DNA from: Delftia acidovorans | GTDB taxonomy: Bacteria; Pseudomonadota; Gammaproteobacteria; Burkholderiales; Burkholderiaceae_C | Length of the DNA: 64,000 bases | Assembly (NCBI GenBank): GCA_031286585.1 | Contig: JAITUC010000038.1 | Coordinates: 310,001-374,000, forward strand | Direction: 5' to 3' | Shown: in pieces, positions 49,422 to 58,851 of the stretch | Layout of the letters: every line of letters begins with the position of its first letter | Numbering within the stretch: position 1 is the first letter of the stretch | Notes under the pieces: model-generated | The model's database searches: none | The model's input: only the letters and a program-made list of their open reading frames with translations | What the model was told of the DNA's origin: nothing | Translations under genes and position numbers: made by a program

Positions 49422-52146
49422 CCTTGGGCAGGCCATGCGCGCCGGTGCGCACGGGCACCTTGGCCAGCAGTTGTTCGAACGCGCGTATGGGCACGGGCGG
49501 GCTGAACAGGTAGCCCTGGAAGTACTCGCAGCCGTAGTGCGCGAGCAGGGCACGCTGCTCCAGCGTCTCCACGCCTTCGGCGATCACATCCAGGTTCAGG
49601 TTGCGCGCCATGCCGATGATGGTCTGCACGATCACGTCGTCGGTGTGGCGCATGCCCAGGTGGCGCACGAAGGACTGGTCGATCTTGAGCTGGTTCAGCG
49701 GCAGCTGCGTGAGATAGGTCAGCGAGGAGTGCCCGGTGCCGAAGTCATCCATGGAAAAGCACACGCCATGGCTGCGCAGCTGCTTCATCTTGTCGATGGA
49801 CTCCTGCACGTTCTCGATCACCAGCGACTCGGTCAGTTCCAGCTTGAGCAGATGGGGCGCAATGCCGGCATTGCGCACCTGCTCGATGACCTGGGAGGCA
49901 AAGTCCTGGTGCCGGAACTGGCGGGCACTGACATTCACGGCCACCTGCAGGTGGCGCAGCCGCGCATCCTTTTGCCAGACCGCCAGTTGCTCGCAGGCCG
50001 TGCGCACCACCCACATGCCCAGCGGCACGATGATCTCGCTTTCCTCGGCCACGGCAATGAACATGCCAGGCGGCACCAGGCCGCGCTCGGGGTGGCGCCA
50101 GCGCAGCAGGGCTTCGGCGCCTATGACCTCGCCGGCCAGCGTGAACTGGGGCTGGTAGTGCAGCTCGAACTGGGACTGCGCCAGGGCCTGGCGCAGGTCG
50201 CCTTCCATGCGCACGCGCTGGTGGATTTCCACCTGCATCTGCGGATCGAAGAAGCACAGGCCGCTGCCGTTGCGCGCCTTGATCTGGTACATGGCGATGT
50301 CGGCCTGCTTGAGCAGCTCGGCCGCCGACTGCGGCTGGCGGCCGAACAGCGTGGCGCCAATGCTGCAGGCGCTGCGGTGCAGGTGGGCGCCCAGCACATA
50401 GGACTGGTTGAGCCGCGCCAGAATCTTCTCGCCGATGCGCTGGGCCAGCGTGGCCGCCTCGGCAGGCTCGTGCGACAGCTCGCAGAGCATGACCACGAAT
50501 TCATCGCCCCCCAGCCGCGCCACCGTGTCCGAGGATCGCACCGCGCTGCGCAGCCGGTGCGCCACCTGCTGCAGCAGTTGGTCGCCCACTTCGTGGCCCA
50601 GCGTGTCGTTGAGCATCTTGAACTGGTCCAGGTCCAGGAACAGCAGCGCCCCGGTCCAGCCTTCGCGTGCGGCCAGCACCGTGGCCTGGGCCAGGCGGTC
50701 CAGCAGCAGGCGGCGATTGGGCAGGCTGGTCAGCGGATCGTAGAAGGCCAGGCTCTCGATCTCGGCCGTGGCCAGCCGGATATCGGTGACATCGTTGTAG
50801 GTGATGACCACGCCGTCCTCGGCGGCCAGCCGTGCCGTCATCTGGACAAAGCGGCCGCTGGGCAGTTGCTGTTCAAAGGGCACGCCGGGCCGCAGCACCA
50901 GCTGGCGGTGCAGGTCCTTGACCTCGTCGGCCTGCGCCGGCGCCGCCACCAGACCCACGGCGCCGGGGCAGGAATCGAGCAGGGATTGCAGGGGCCGCCC
51001 AGGCTCCAGCTGGTCCGCGTGCCAGGGGAACATTTCCTCGTAGCAGCGGTTCCAGCGCAGAACGCGCTGCTGCGAATCCAGCAGCAGAAAGCCGCTGACC
51101 ATGCTGTCCAGCGCCTGGTCCAGCCACTGCTCGGACCGCTGGGCCTGGCGCCGCGCGGTATGCAGGCGGTCCATGTAGCGGTGCACGGTCCAGCCCAGCA
51201 CGGCCAGGAGCACGCCGAAGATCATCACGGCCAGCACCATCAGCCAGGCAGCCACCCGCCAGCCTGCCAGAACGGAGGACATGGGCAGGCTGGCCGTGAC
51301 CCACAGGTGGCCCTTGGGCAGCGGATGCGCGGCCACCAGCGCGGGCACGCGGCTCAGGCGCGCGGCCATGTGCATGACGCCGCTGGACGGCAGCTGCGAG
51401 GTCGTCGGCAACAGCCGCACGGCGGCGCCATCGCCATACTGGGGCATGGACAGCAGCAGCTCGCCGCTGCCCTGCTCCAGCGTGACCTCCAGGCCGTCCA
51501 GCACGCCGCCCTGGGCCAGCACGGCACCCAGCGCCGCAGCCGGCACCTGCATCAGCACATAGCCGCCCTGCTCTGCCCGGCTCAGGGGCCGCACGAGATA
51601 CAGCATGCGCTCGCCACCCGGCACCTGCGGCGCGACGGAGGGTGGACTTGCCAGCAATTCGGAGCGGCTCTGGGCCGCCAGGCGCTCCCAGGCCTGCGCA
51701 GGCAGTTCGATGGCCGGGCCATCACCCGAGGCGGCCAGTTCCCGGCCCTGGATATCGTGCACCGAGGCGCGCTGCGCGAGCGTGTTCTGCCGCACCATGG
51801 TGTGCAGCATTTCCTGCAATTGCGGCTGCGAGGCCGATGCGGGGTTGCGCGAACCCAGCAGTTCGTCCACGCCCAGCGCCAGGGCATCCAGGGATTCCAG
51901 GCTGCGGCTGATGGCCGCCTCGGTGCCCAGCACGAAGCGCACCAGGCGCAGCGAAGCCTCTTCCTGCGCCGTGGTCCGCATGCCGCTGAGCAGCCAGACC
52001 ATGGCGGCCGCCAGGGCCACCGTCAGCAGCACCAGCATCAGCGCCAGGGTATGGCGCATGCCCGCAGGGCCTGCGGCCCCTGCCGGGTTGGGCGCGCGGA
52101 CGGGGTCGGCCGCCGCCCAGTCCGTATGATGGGGCTGGCCCGTCAT
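49396..52146 (-). CDS. Membrane GGDEF-EAL c-di-GMP protein with PAS domain
   Basis: A 916-residue protein. Two membrane helices (about residues 32-56 and 300-325) bracket a periplasmic Cache-like sensor. A PAS domain (LDSMVSGFLLLDSQQRVLRWN) is followed by GGDEF and EAL domains. GGDEF is intact at residues 546-550, and an RSSD I-site ends five residues before it. EAL is intact at 678-680, with DDFGTGHSSLTYL and KIDQSFV metal-site motifs. Both synthesis and breakdown of c-di-GMP are therefore possible. The ATG at 52146 follows GGGAG. The gene end overlaps the EamA gene by 26 bp. Confidence 0.93.
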   Translation of the reverse strand: MTGQPHHTDWAAADPVRAPNPAGAAGPAGMRHTLALMLVLLTVALAAAMVWLLSGMRTTAQEEASLRLVRFVLGTEAAISRSLESLDALALGVDELLGSRNPASASQPQLQEMLHTMVRQNTLAQRASVHDIQGRELAASGDGPAIELPAQAWERLAAQSRSELLASPPSVAPQVPGGERMLYLVRPLSRAEQGGYVLMQVPAAALGAVLAQGGVLDGLEVTLEQGSGELLLSMPQYGDGAAVRLLPTTSQLPSSGVMHMAARLSRVPALVAAHPLPKGHLWVTASLPMSSVLAGWRVAAWLMVLAVMIFGVLLAVLGWTVHRYMDRLHTARRQAQRSEQWLDQALDSMVSGFLLLDSQQRVLRWNRCYEEMFPWHADQLEPGRPLQSLLDSCPGAVGLVAAPAQADEVKDLHRQLVLRPGVPFEQQLPSGRFVQMTARLAAEDGVVITYNDVTDIRLATAEIESLAFYDPLTSLPNRRLLLDRLAQATVLAAREGWTGALLFLDLDQFKMLNDTLGHEVGDQLLQQVAHRLRSAVRSSDTVARLGGDEFVVMLCELSHEPAEAATLAQRIGEKILARLNQSYVLGAHLHRSACSIGATLFGRQPQSAAELLKQADIAMYQIKARNGSGLCFFDPQMQVEIHQRVRMEGDLRQALAQSQFELHYQPQFTLAGEVIGAEALLRWRHPERGLVPPGMFIAVAEESEIIVPLGMWVVRTACEQLAVWQKDARLRHLQVAVNVSARQFRHQDFASQVIEQVRNAGIAPHLLKLELTESLVIENVQESIDKMKQLRSHGVCFSMDDFGTGHSSLTYLTQLPLNQLKIDQSFVRHLGMRHTDDVIVQTIIGMARNLNLDVIAEGVETLEQRALLAHYGCEYFQGYLFSPPVPIRAFEQLLAKVPVRTGAHGLPKAMPGAKTP

Positions 52147-52332
52147 CTCAAGGCTCCCTGCATGGCGTGCGGCATGGGCAGGCTGCGGCAAGGCCGCTGG
52201 CCACGATGCAGGAACGAGACTGTCAAGGCTGCCCCTGCCCATGGTCCGCTGGGCACTGCACAGCCATGCAAGGGACCATTTCCCGGGCCTTGCCGGCCCT
52301 GGACCCGTTCATGGAGGCAGTGCACCGGCGCA

Positions 52333-53130
52333 TCAGAAGGTCCCTGCGTACAGGCCGCCGTCGGGCAGGATGTTCTGACCCGTCATATAGCCTGCGTGCG
52401 CGCTGCACAGGAAGGCGCAGATGGCGCCGAATTCATCGGGCGTGCCAAAGCGGCGGGCCGGCACCTGGGATTGCTGCACCAGGCGGACATCGTCCAGGCT
52501 CTTGCCGCTCTTGTTGGCGGCAGCCGTGAAGGTGGTGCGCAGGCGATCGGTGTCGAACTTGCCGGGCAGCAGGTTGTTGATGGTCACGCCCTTGGCCGCG
52601 ATGCCGCTGCGCGCCAGGCCCGCCACAAAGCCCGTGAGGCCGCTGCGCGCGCCATTGGACAGGCCCAGGATGTCGATGGGCGCCTTCACGGCGCTGGAGG
52701 TGATGTTGACGATGCGGCCGAATCCGCGCGCCGCCATGCCGTCCACCGTGGCCTTGATCAGTTCGATGGGAGTGAGCATGTTGGCGTCCACCGCCTTCAG
52801 CCAGGCCGCGCGGTCCCAGTCACGGAAATCACCGGGCGGCGGGCCGCCGGCATTGGTGACGACGATGTCGAAATCCACGCCTGGACCGCCGGCTGCCGAC
52901 AGCACGGCGGCGCGTCCTTCCTCGGTGGTGATGTCGGCCGCCACGGCCAGCACCTTCACCTGCGGCGCCAGGGCCGCGAGGCTGGCCGCAGCCTCCTGCA
53001 GGGCCTCGGGATTGCGCGCATTGATCACCAGGTTCACGCCCTCTTGCGCCAGCGCCTTGGCACAGCCAAAGCCCAGGCCCTTGCTGGCACCACACACCAG
53101 GGCCCACTTGCCCGCGATTCCCAGATCCAT
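52333..53130 (-). CDS. Atypical SDR family protein (YxxxK replaced by SxxxR)
   Basis: A 265-residue Rossmann-fold short-chain dehydrogenase/reductase-like protein. The cofactor loop is normal (GASKGLG, residues 14-20), as are VVTNAGGP and a catalytic-type Ser in NITSSAV (S145). The expected Tyr, 13 residues on, is S158 and the Lys is R162, within LGLSNGARSGLTGFV. Without Tyr and Lys, standard hydride-transfer catalysis is unlikely. The LSNGAR motif also occurs in other FabG-like proteins I recall, so it marks a subfamily. It lies 186 bp upstream of the GGDEF-EAL gene on the same strand. Confidence 0.9.
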   Translation of the reverse strand: MDLGIAGKWALVCGASKGLGFGCAKALAQEGVNLVINARNPEALQEAAASLAALAPQVKVLAVAADITTEEGRAAVLSAAGGPGVDFDIVVTNAGGPPPGDFRDWDRAAWLKAVDANMLTPIELIKATVDGMAARGFGRIVNITSSAVKAPIDILGLSNGARSGLTGFVAGLARSGIAAKGVTINNLLPGKFDTDRLRTTFTAAANKSGKSLDDVRLVQQSQVPARRFGTPDEFGAICAFLCSAHAGYMTGQNILPDGGLYAGTF

Positions 53131-53286
53131 GTCTCACTCCTGAACAAACAAAACCTTGCTCGTTCCTTGCAGAACGGCAGCGCACATTGTGCGCGAGGCT
53201 TCGATGCTTTCACGCCAAACAGGTGAAAACGGGAAAACGCCGGTGCAGTGGCGCACGGGCACATGGGCGGGCTGCGGGGGCGTCCT

Positions 53287-54603
53287 TCAGTGCGTGCCGG
53301 CACCGTGCTGGCCACGGAACAGCCTGTGGTGCAGCCTGCGCAGCGACCACCATACGCCCAGCGCCACCACGGGAATGGCGACGGCGGCCGTGCTCTCCGG
53401 AGACCAGGGCCAGCCCAGCGTCTTGGCGCCCTTGGCCAGATAGCTGATCAGGCCCGTGAAATAGTAGGTGATGGCGGCCACGGACAGGCCTTCCACCGTG
53501 GACTGCAACTTCAACTGCATGTCCTGGCGCTGGTTCATGGCGCCCAGCAGCTGCTGGCTGCTTTGCTGCTGCTCGATCTCCACCCGTGTGCGCAGCAGGC
53601 TGCTGACGCGCGAGACGCGCTCGGACAGCGCGTTCTGCCGCCGCGCCGCCCATTCGCAGGTGCTGCGCGCGGGCGTCAGGCGCCGGTCCATGAATTCGCG
53701 GATGGTCTGTATGCCGTCGATGCGCGATTCCTGGATGTCCTGAATGCGCTTGTCCACCAGCTCGAAATAGGCCGCGCTGGCGGAAAAGCGCGAATGCGTG
53801 GTGGCGTATTCGCTCTCCACCTGCCCGGCCAGGCGTGTCAGTCGGTCCAGCAGTGCCGGCTCGGCATCGCGGTCGGCAAGACGGATGGAATGGGCCAGGG
53901 CCGCCAGATCCCGCTCGGCCGTAGCCAGCACGGCAGCGGCCTGGCGGGCGGCAGGCAGGCCCAGCAGGGCCGCCATGCGGTAGGTCTCGATCTCCAGCAG
54001 CCGCTGCACCAGCCGCCCCAGGCGGCGTGGCGACAATGACTCGCCGGCCAGCAGCAGCATGCGCGAGAAGCCATCGGCATGGATGGCGAAGTCGGTGTAG
54101 ACCTTGCCCGCATCGCCGGCCACGCGCGCCCCCACCAGCGTGTCTTCCTGCAGCAGGTGGCGCACCAGATGCGGCTCGTTGATGGACTGCTCCTGCAAGG
54201 CCCACAGGTGCAGGCCGCTCAGGCACTGGCCGGGCAAGGCAGCAAGCCAGTCATGCGGCACGTAGTCGATGGCGGCCTCGGGCTCGCGCACATCGTCCAT
54301 GCCGGCCTGCGACATGGGCTTGCTGAAGGTCCAGCAGACGAACTCCGTGTGCAGCTCCCAGCGCAGGTGAAAGGCCCCCAGGTCGATCAGCACATGCGTG
54401 GTCGCCGCATCGGGCGGCGGCAGGTGATGGTTGCGCAGCAGGGTGGCCACATGGGCGCGGCTGGCCTCGCGCTGGGCGGCATCGGTGAGCATCACCACAT
54501 GGGTGATGGCCAGCGGCGCCTGCATCTCCTCGGCGGGGCGGGCATGGATCTCGTTGTGCAGCAGCACGCGCTGGGGGTGCTGGGATGACAGTAGTGGGGA
54601 CAT
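53287..54603 (-). CDS. DUF3422 family membrane-anchored protein
   Basis: A 438-residue protein of the DUF3422 family. It opens with HPQRVLLHNEIHARPAEEM, the family signature. The middle is soluble and helical, with LVDKRIQDIQESRIDGIQTIREFMDRRL, and two helices near the C-terminus (VAAITYYFTGLISYLA and a STAAVAIPVVALGVWWSL stretch) anchor it to the inner membrane. Function is unknown. The ATG at 54603 directly precedes the signature. It is downstream of tctA on the same strand but beyond a strong terminator, so it is a separate unit. Confidence 0.9.
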   Translation of the reverse strand: MSPLLSSQHPQRVLLHNEIHARPAEEMQAPLAITHVVMLTDAAQREASRAHVATLLRNHHLPPPDAATTHVLIDLGAFHLRWELHTEFVCWTFSKPMSQAGMDDVREPEAAIDYVPHDWLAALPGQCLSGLHLWALQEQSINEPHLVRHLLQEDTLVGARVAGDAGKVYTDFAIHADGFSRMLLLAGESLSPRRLGRLVQRLLEIETYRMAALLGLPAARQAAAVLATAERDLAALAHSIRLADRDAEPALLDRLTRLAGQVESEYATTHSRFSASAAYFELVDKRIQDIQESRIDGIQTIREFMDRRLTPARSTCEWAARRQNALSERVSRVSSLLRTRVEIEQQQSSQQLLGAMNQRQDMQLKLQSTVEGLSVAAITYYFTGLISYLAKGAKTLGWPWSPESTAAVAIPVVALGVWWSLRRLHHRLFRGQHGAGTH

Positions 54604-54702
54604 CGGAACCTCGAAGGACTGCGCGCTATTGTGCAGTCACGGGCGCGTCGGCTCCCCAGGCATCCGGGATCAACAGCTTTCCACCGGGACCGCTTGTTGA
54701 GC

Positions 54703-54730
54703 AAAAAAAAACGGCCCCGAAGGGCCGTCA
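54703..54730 (-). terminator. Intrinsic terminator after tctA
   Basis: On the minus strand, ACGGCCC-TTCG-GGGCCGT is followed by nine T, 28 bp after the tctA stop. Confidence 0.92.
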
Positions 54731-54757
54731 AGCAACATGGTTGCAACGCTGAGGCGA

Positions 54758-56269
54758 TCAATCCTCTACGAATGCTTCTTCGCGCTTGTTCTTCACTGCG
54801 GGCATAAGCACCACCACCAGCAGCACCACGGCGGCGAGCAGCAGGCCGGCCGAGATCGGACGGGTCACGAACACGCTCCAGTCGCCACGCGACAGCAGCA
54901 GCGCCCGGCGCAGGTTCTCTTCCATCATCGGGCCCAGGATGAAGCCCAGCAGCAAGGGAGCCGGTTCGGTGCCCAGCTTGTGGAACACATAGCCCACGAA
55001 GCCGAAGATACCCACCATCCAAACGTCCCAGGTATTGTTGTTGGTACCGTACACGCCGATCGCGCAGAACAGCACGATGGACGGGAACAGCCAGCGGTAG
55101 GGCACGGTCAGCAGCTTGATCCAGACGCCGATCAGCGGCAGGTTCAGGATGATCAGCATCAGGTTGCCGATCCACATCGAGGCGATCAGGCCCCAGAACA
55201 GCTCGGGGTTGCTGGTCATCACCTGCGGGCCCGGCTGGATGTTGTGGATGGTCATCGCGCCCACCATCAGTGCCATCACGGCGTTGGGCGGAATGCCCAG
55301 CGTCAGCAGCGGGATGAAGGAGGTCTGCGAACCGGCGTTGTTGGCCGACTCGGGCGAGCACACGCCGCGGATGTTGCCTTGGCCGAAGGGGACTTCGCCC
55401 GGCTTGAGCTTGGTCTTCTTCTCGATCGTGTAGGCAGCAAAGGCCGACAGCATGGCGCCACCGCCGGGCAGGATACCCAGGGCAGAACCCAGGGCCGTGC
55501 CGCGCAGCATGGCAGGCAGCATGCGCTTGAAGTCTTCCTTGGTGGGCATCAGGCCGGTCACCTTGGCAGCGAACACCTCGCGCTCATCTTCAGGCTTGGA
55601 CAGATTGGCAATGATTTCGCCGTAGCCGAACACACCCATGGCGATCACGACGAAGTCGATGCCGTCGGTCAGCTCGGGAATGTCGAAGCTGTAGCGGGCA
55701 ACGCCGGAGTTCACGTCGGTGCCGACCATGCCCAGCAGCAGGCCCAGCACGATCATGGCAATGGCCTTGAGCAGCGAGCCCGAAGCCAGCACCACGGCGC
55801 CGATCAGGCCCAGGGTCATCAGCGAGAAGTACTCGGCAGGGCCGAACTTGAAGGCGACTTCCGTCAGCGGAGGCGCGAAGGCGGCCAGGATCACGGTGCC
55901 CACGCAGCCTGCGAAGAACGAGCCTATGCCTGCGGCAGCGAGAGCGGGTCCCGCTCGCCCCTTTCTGGCCATCTGGTAGCCGTCGATCACGGTCACCACG
56001 GACGAGGATTCACCAGGCAGGTTCACCAAGATGGCTGTGGTCGAGCCGCCGTACTGCGCGCCGTAGTAGATACCGGCCAGCATGATCAGCGCCGCCACCG
56101 GAGGCAGGGCGTAGGTGGCTGGCAGCAGCATGGCGATCGTTGCCACGGGTCCGATGCCTGGAAGCACGCCGATGAGGGTACCGAGCAGACAGCCGACGAA
56201 GCAGTAGATCAGGTTCTGGAAAGTGAAGGCGACGCCGAAGCCGGTCGCCAGGTTCTGAAAAAGTTCCAC
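54758..56269 (-). CDS. tctA: Tripartite tricarboxylate transporter large permease TctA
   Basis: A 503-residue polytopic inner-membrane protein with about 12 helices. TctA signatures are present: LIGVLPGIGPVATIAMLLP near residue 35, IYYGAQYGGSTTAILVNLPGE near 70, and FIPLLTLGIPPNAVMALMVGAM in the second half. It carries citrate or other carboxylates delivered by a periplasmic TctC-type protein. The start is GTG at 56269 with AGGAG 8 bases upstream. It follows tctB by 15 bp. No tctC is encoded in the pair, which is common in comamonads that hold many TctC paralogues elsewhere. Confidence 0.94.
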   Translation of the reverse strand: MELFQNLATGFGVAFTFQNLIYCFVGCLLGTLIGVLPGIGPVATIAMLLPATYALPPVAALIMLAGIYYGAQYGGSTTAILVNLPGESSSVVTVIDGYQMARKGRAGPALAAAGIGSFFAGCVGTVILAAFAPPLTEVAFKFGPAEYFSLMTLGLIGAVVLASGSLLKAIAMIVLGLLLGMVGTDVNSGVARYSFDIPELTDGIDFVVIAMGVFGYGEIIANLSKPEDEREVFAAKVTGLMPTKEDFKRMLPAMLRGTALGSALGILPGGGAMLSAFAAYTIEKKTKLKPGEVPFGQGNIRGVCSPESANNAGSQTSFIPLLTLGIPPNAVMALMVGAMTIHNIQPGPQVMTSNPELFWGLIASMWIGNLMLIILNLPLIGVWIKLLTVPYRWLFPSIVLFCAIGVYGTNNNTWDVWMVGIFGFVGYVFHKLGTEPAPLLLGFILGPMMEENLRRALLLSRGDWSVFVTRPISAGLLLAAVVLLVVVLMPAVKNKREEAFVED

Positions 56270-56284
56270 GGACGATGCTCCTGC

Positions 56285-56773
56285 TTAGCCGGTGATGAAG
56301 CTGGGCCAGACGGGGAACTGCAGATTCAGTGCCCACACGAAAGCCACATAGCTGCCCACTGCAAGAATGGTGGACAGAATTGCCACTTCCTTGAAGTTGA
56401 AGCTGTGACCACCCAGGCTGGCGATGAACACCAGGCCATAGATGGCGACGATCAGGCCGAACTGGGGAATACCCAGTGCGGGAACACCGACCAGCAGCAC
56501 GCCGAACGCAAAGTTCGCGGCCAGGATGAAGAACACCTGCTTCCACGCCCACTTGCCGATCTTGTCTCCGCCTTCAGGACCCTTGGTCAGGCCCGAGATG
56601 CAGATGGCGCTGCCCAGCAACGCCATGAGCACGCCCAGGATCAGCGGGAAGTAGCCCGGGCCCATGCGGGCACCGGAGCCGACGGTGTAGTTGGTTGCGC
56701 CGATCGCAAAAGCGAGGCCGATAACCAAAAACATCACGCCGGAAAAAAAGTCTTTCTGACTCTTGATTTTCAC
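56285..56773 (-). CDS. tctB: Tripartite tricarboxylate transporter small subunit TctB
   Basis: A 162-residue membrane protein with four helices. It begins KSQKDFFSGVMFLVIGLAFA and has GARMGPGYFPLILGVLMALLG, the TctB signature. It partners TctA in the inner membrane. The start is GTG at 56773 with GGAGA 7 bases upstream. It is the first gene of a tctB-tctA operon bounded by terminators on both sides, so the pair is an isolated transcription unit. Confidence 0.92.
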   Translation of the reverse strand: MKIKSQKDFFSGVMFLVIGLAFAIGATNYTVGSGARMGPGYFPLILGVLMALLGSAICISGLTKGPEGGDKIGKWAWKQVFFILAANFAFGVLLVGVPALGIPQFGLIVAIYGLVFIASLGGHSFNFKEVAILSTILAVGSYVAFVWALNLQFPVWPSFITG

Positions 56774-56885
56774 GAGAATGTCTCCTTACGGAATCACGAC
56801 CCGGCGATTTTGCGTTCAGAAAAACTGTGTCCGAATGTGGATTCCACCTACAAAGGGCATACCCTCATGTCCTACCCGCATGAAT

Positions 56886-56912
56886 GAAAAAAGGGTGCCG
56901 ACAAGGGCACCC
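56886..56912 (-). terminator. Intrinsic terminator after the GspE/PilB ATPase gene
   Basis: On the minus strand, GGGTGCC-CTTGTC-GGCACCC is followed by six T, 68 bp after the ATPase stop. Confidence 0.88.
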
Positions 56913-56979
56913 GATCCATCCGCGGCAAAGGCCTGCGCCAGAGCAGGCACTCACGCCGCCAGCCCCGGTCGCCCGCCCA

Positions 56980-58782
56980 TCACCCCAGCAAGGGCGTGCT
57001 GGCCATGACCTCCTGCAGCGTGGTCACGCCTTCGGCCACGCGCAGGGCGCCGGCCAGGCGCAGCGGACGCATGCCGTCCTGCACGGCCTGGCGGCGCAGC
57101 GCATCCATGGAAGGCGAGGTGTGGACCTGCTGCTTGAGCGCCTCGCTCACGGTCAGCAGCTCGTACAGGCCCATGCGCCCGCGAAAGCCCGTCATGCGGC
57201 ACTCCATGCAGCCCACGGGCTTGTAGGGCTGGTAGCTGCCTGACAGCTTCCAGGGCCGCACGGCCTCGGCCAGCGTGGCGGCCGAGGTCTCCTCGTCGCG
57301 CTGCTTGCACTGCGGGCACAGCGTGCGCACCAGCCGCTGGGCCAGGACACCGAGCAGCGTGGCATTGATCAGGTAGGGCGGCACGCCCAGCTCCATCAGC
57401 CGGCTCACGGCGCTGGGCGCGTCGTTGGTGTGCAGCGTGGAGAACACCAGGTGGCCGGTCAGCGCGGCCTGCACGGCCATTTCGGCGGTGGCCAGGTCGC
57501 GGATTTCGCCCACCATGATGATGTCCGGGTCCTGGCGCATCAGCGAGCGCAGTCCCTCGGTGAAGCCGAAGTCCAGCTGCGGCTGCACCTGGGTCTGGTT
57601 GAAGCTGGGCTCGATCATTTCGATCGGGTCTTCCACGGTGCTGACATTGACTGCCTCCGTGGCCACGCGCTTGAGCGTGGAGTACAGCGTGGTGGTCTTG
57701 CCCGAACCCGTGGGCCCGGTCACGAGGATGATGCCGTGCGGGCGGCGCACCAGCTCGTTCCAGCGCTGGGCGTCATGGCTGGTGAAGCCCAGTGCGTCCA
57801 GGTCCTTGACCGTGTTGTCGGGATCGAAGATCCGCATCACCAGCTTCTCGCCAAAGGCCGTGGGCAGCGTGGACAGGCGCATTTCCACCTCGTCACCGCG
57901 CGGGTTGCGGGTCTTGATGCGGCCATCCTGGGGGCGGCGCTTTTCCACCACGTCCATGCGCCCCAGCAGCTTCACGCGCGAGACCATGGCATTGAGCACG
58001 CCCATGGGCACCTGGTAGACCGGGTGCAGCACGCCGTCGATGCGAAAACGGATCACGCCCTGCTCGCGCCGGGGCTCCATGTGGATGTCGCTGGCGCGCT
58101 GGTCGAAGGCGTATTGCCACAGCCAGTCCACCACGCGCACCACGCCCTGGTCGTTGGCGTCGAGCTGCTTGCTGCTGTTGCCCAGCTCCACCAGTTGCTC
58201 GAAGCTGGCCGCGCTGGCTGCGCCGCCCGCCTTCTCGGCTGCGCGCACCGATTTGGCCAGCGCAAAGAATTCGCCCGTATAGCGCTTGAGGTCCAGCGGA
58301 CTGGCCAGCACGCGGCGCACCTTGCGGCGCGCCTGGCGCTCGACCTCGGCCACCCAGTCGTCGATGAAGGGCTCGGCCGTGGCCACCACCACTTCCTGCG
58401 GCGACACCTGCACGGGCAGCACCTTGTGGCGCTCGGCATAGCTGGCGCTCATGATCTCGCCGACACGGCCCGCATCCACGCGCAGCGGGTCGATGCGCAG
58501 GTAAGCCAGGCCGCTGCGGGTGGCCAGGTACTGGGTCAGTTCCTCGATGTCCAGCGCACGCCCGTCGCTGGCGCGTGCCATGCCCACATTGGCCAGCCGG
58601 ACCAGCGGGTGCTGGGTGCTCTCGGCCTGGGAGCAGCGCGCCACGGTGCGCTGGGCCTCCTCGGCCGTGATCACGCCATCTGCCTGCAGCCACTGCACCA
58701 GCCTGCGCCAGTCCAGGGGTCCCGAAGGATTGCGTGGAACAACGGCGGGTCTGGGCTGTGCGGTGGAGGTCGGATCGGACAT
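56980..58782 (-). CDS. GspE/PilB-family secretion or pilus ATPase
   Basis: A 600-residue hexameric ATPase. An N1/MshEN-like domain (about residues 25-170) precedes the motor domain. Walker A is GPTGSGKTTTLYST, the Asp box is STVEDPIEM, Walker B is DPDIIMVGEIRD and the His box is VFSTLHTND. Two CxxC pairs (CPQCK and CMECR) form the C-terminal zinc site. Such ATPases drive type IV pilus extension or type II secretion, but no pilin, pseudopilin, secretin or platform gene is in this window. The gene lies 69 bp after the spermidine-synthase-like gene on the same strand. Confidence 0.93.
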   Translation of the reverse strand: MSDPTSTAQPRPAVVPRNPSGPLDWRRLVQWLQADGVITAEEAQRTVARCSQAESTQHPLVRLANVGMARASDGRALDIEELTQYLATRSGLAYLRIDPLRVDAGRVGEIMSASYAERHKVLPVQVSPQEVVVATAEPFIDDWVAEVERQARRKVRRVLASPLDLKRYTGEFFALAKSVRAAEKAGGAASAASFEQLVELGNSSKQLDANDQGVVRVVDWLWQYAFDQRASDIHMEPRREQGVIRFRIDGVLHPVYQVPMGVLNAMVSRVKLLGRMDVVEKRRPQDGRIKTRNPRGDEVEMRLSTLPTAFGEKLVMRIFDPDNTVKDLDALGFTSHDAQRWNELVRRPHGIILVTGPTGSGKTTTLYSTLKRVATEAVNVSTVEDPIEMIEPSFNQTQVQPQLDFGFTEGLRSLMRQDPDIIMVGEIRDLATAEMAVQAALTGHLVFSTLHTNDAPSAVSRLMELGVPPYLINATLLGVLAQRLVRTLCPQCKQRDEETSAATLAEAVRPWKLSGSYQPYKPVGCMECRMTGFRGRMGLYELLTVSEALKQQVHTSPSMDALRRQAVQDGMRPLRLAGALRVAEGVTTLQEVMASTPLLG

Positions 58783-58851
58783 GGCGTTGGGCCGGAAGCT
58801 GAACTGCGCCCTATGGTAAGCCTGCCGGCCGTCCTGCCCGGCCAGCCCGCT

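Noticed and set aside
49435..53226. A 1263-codon open frame on the plus strand, and other very long frames such as 41250-44108 minus, 26727-29222 minus, 57430-60564 plus and 54737-56887 plus
   Set aside because: They lie antisense to clear genes, are rich in His, Gln, Gly, Ala and Arg, and have no recognisable domain. They arise from high-GC codon bias on the opposite strand.
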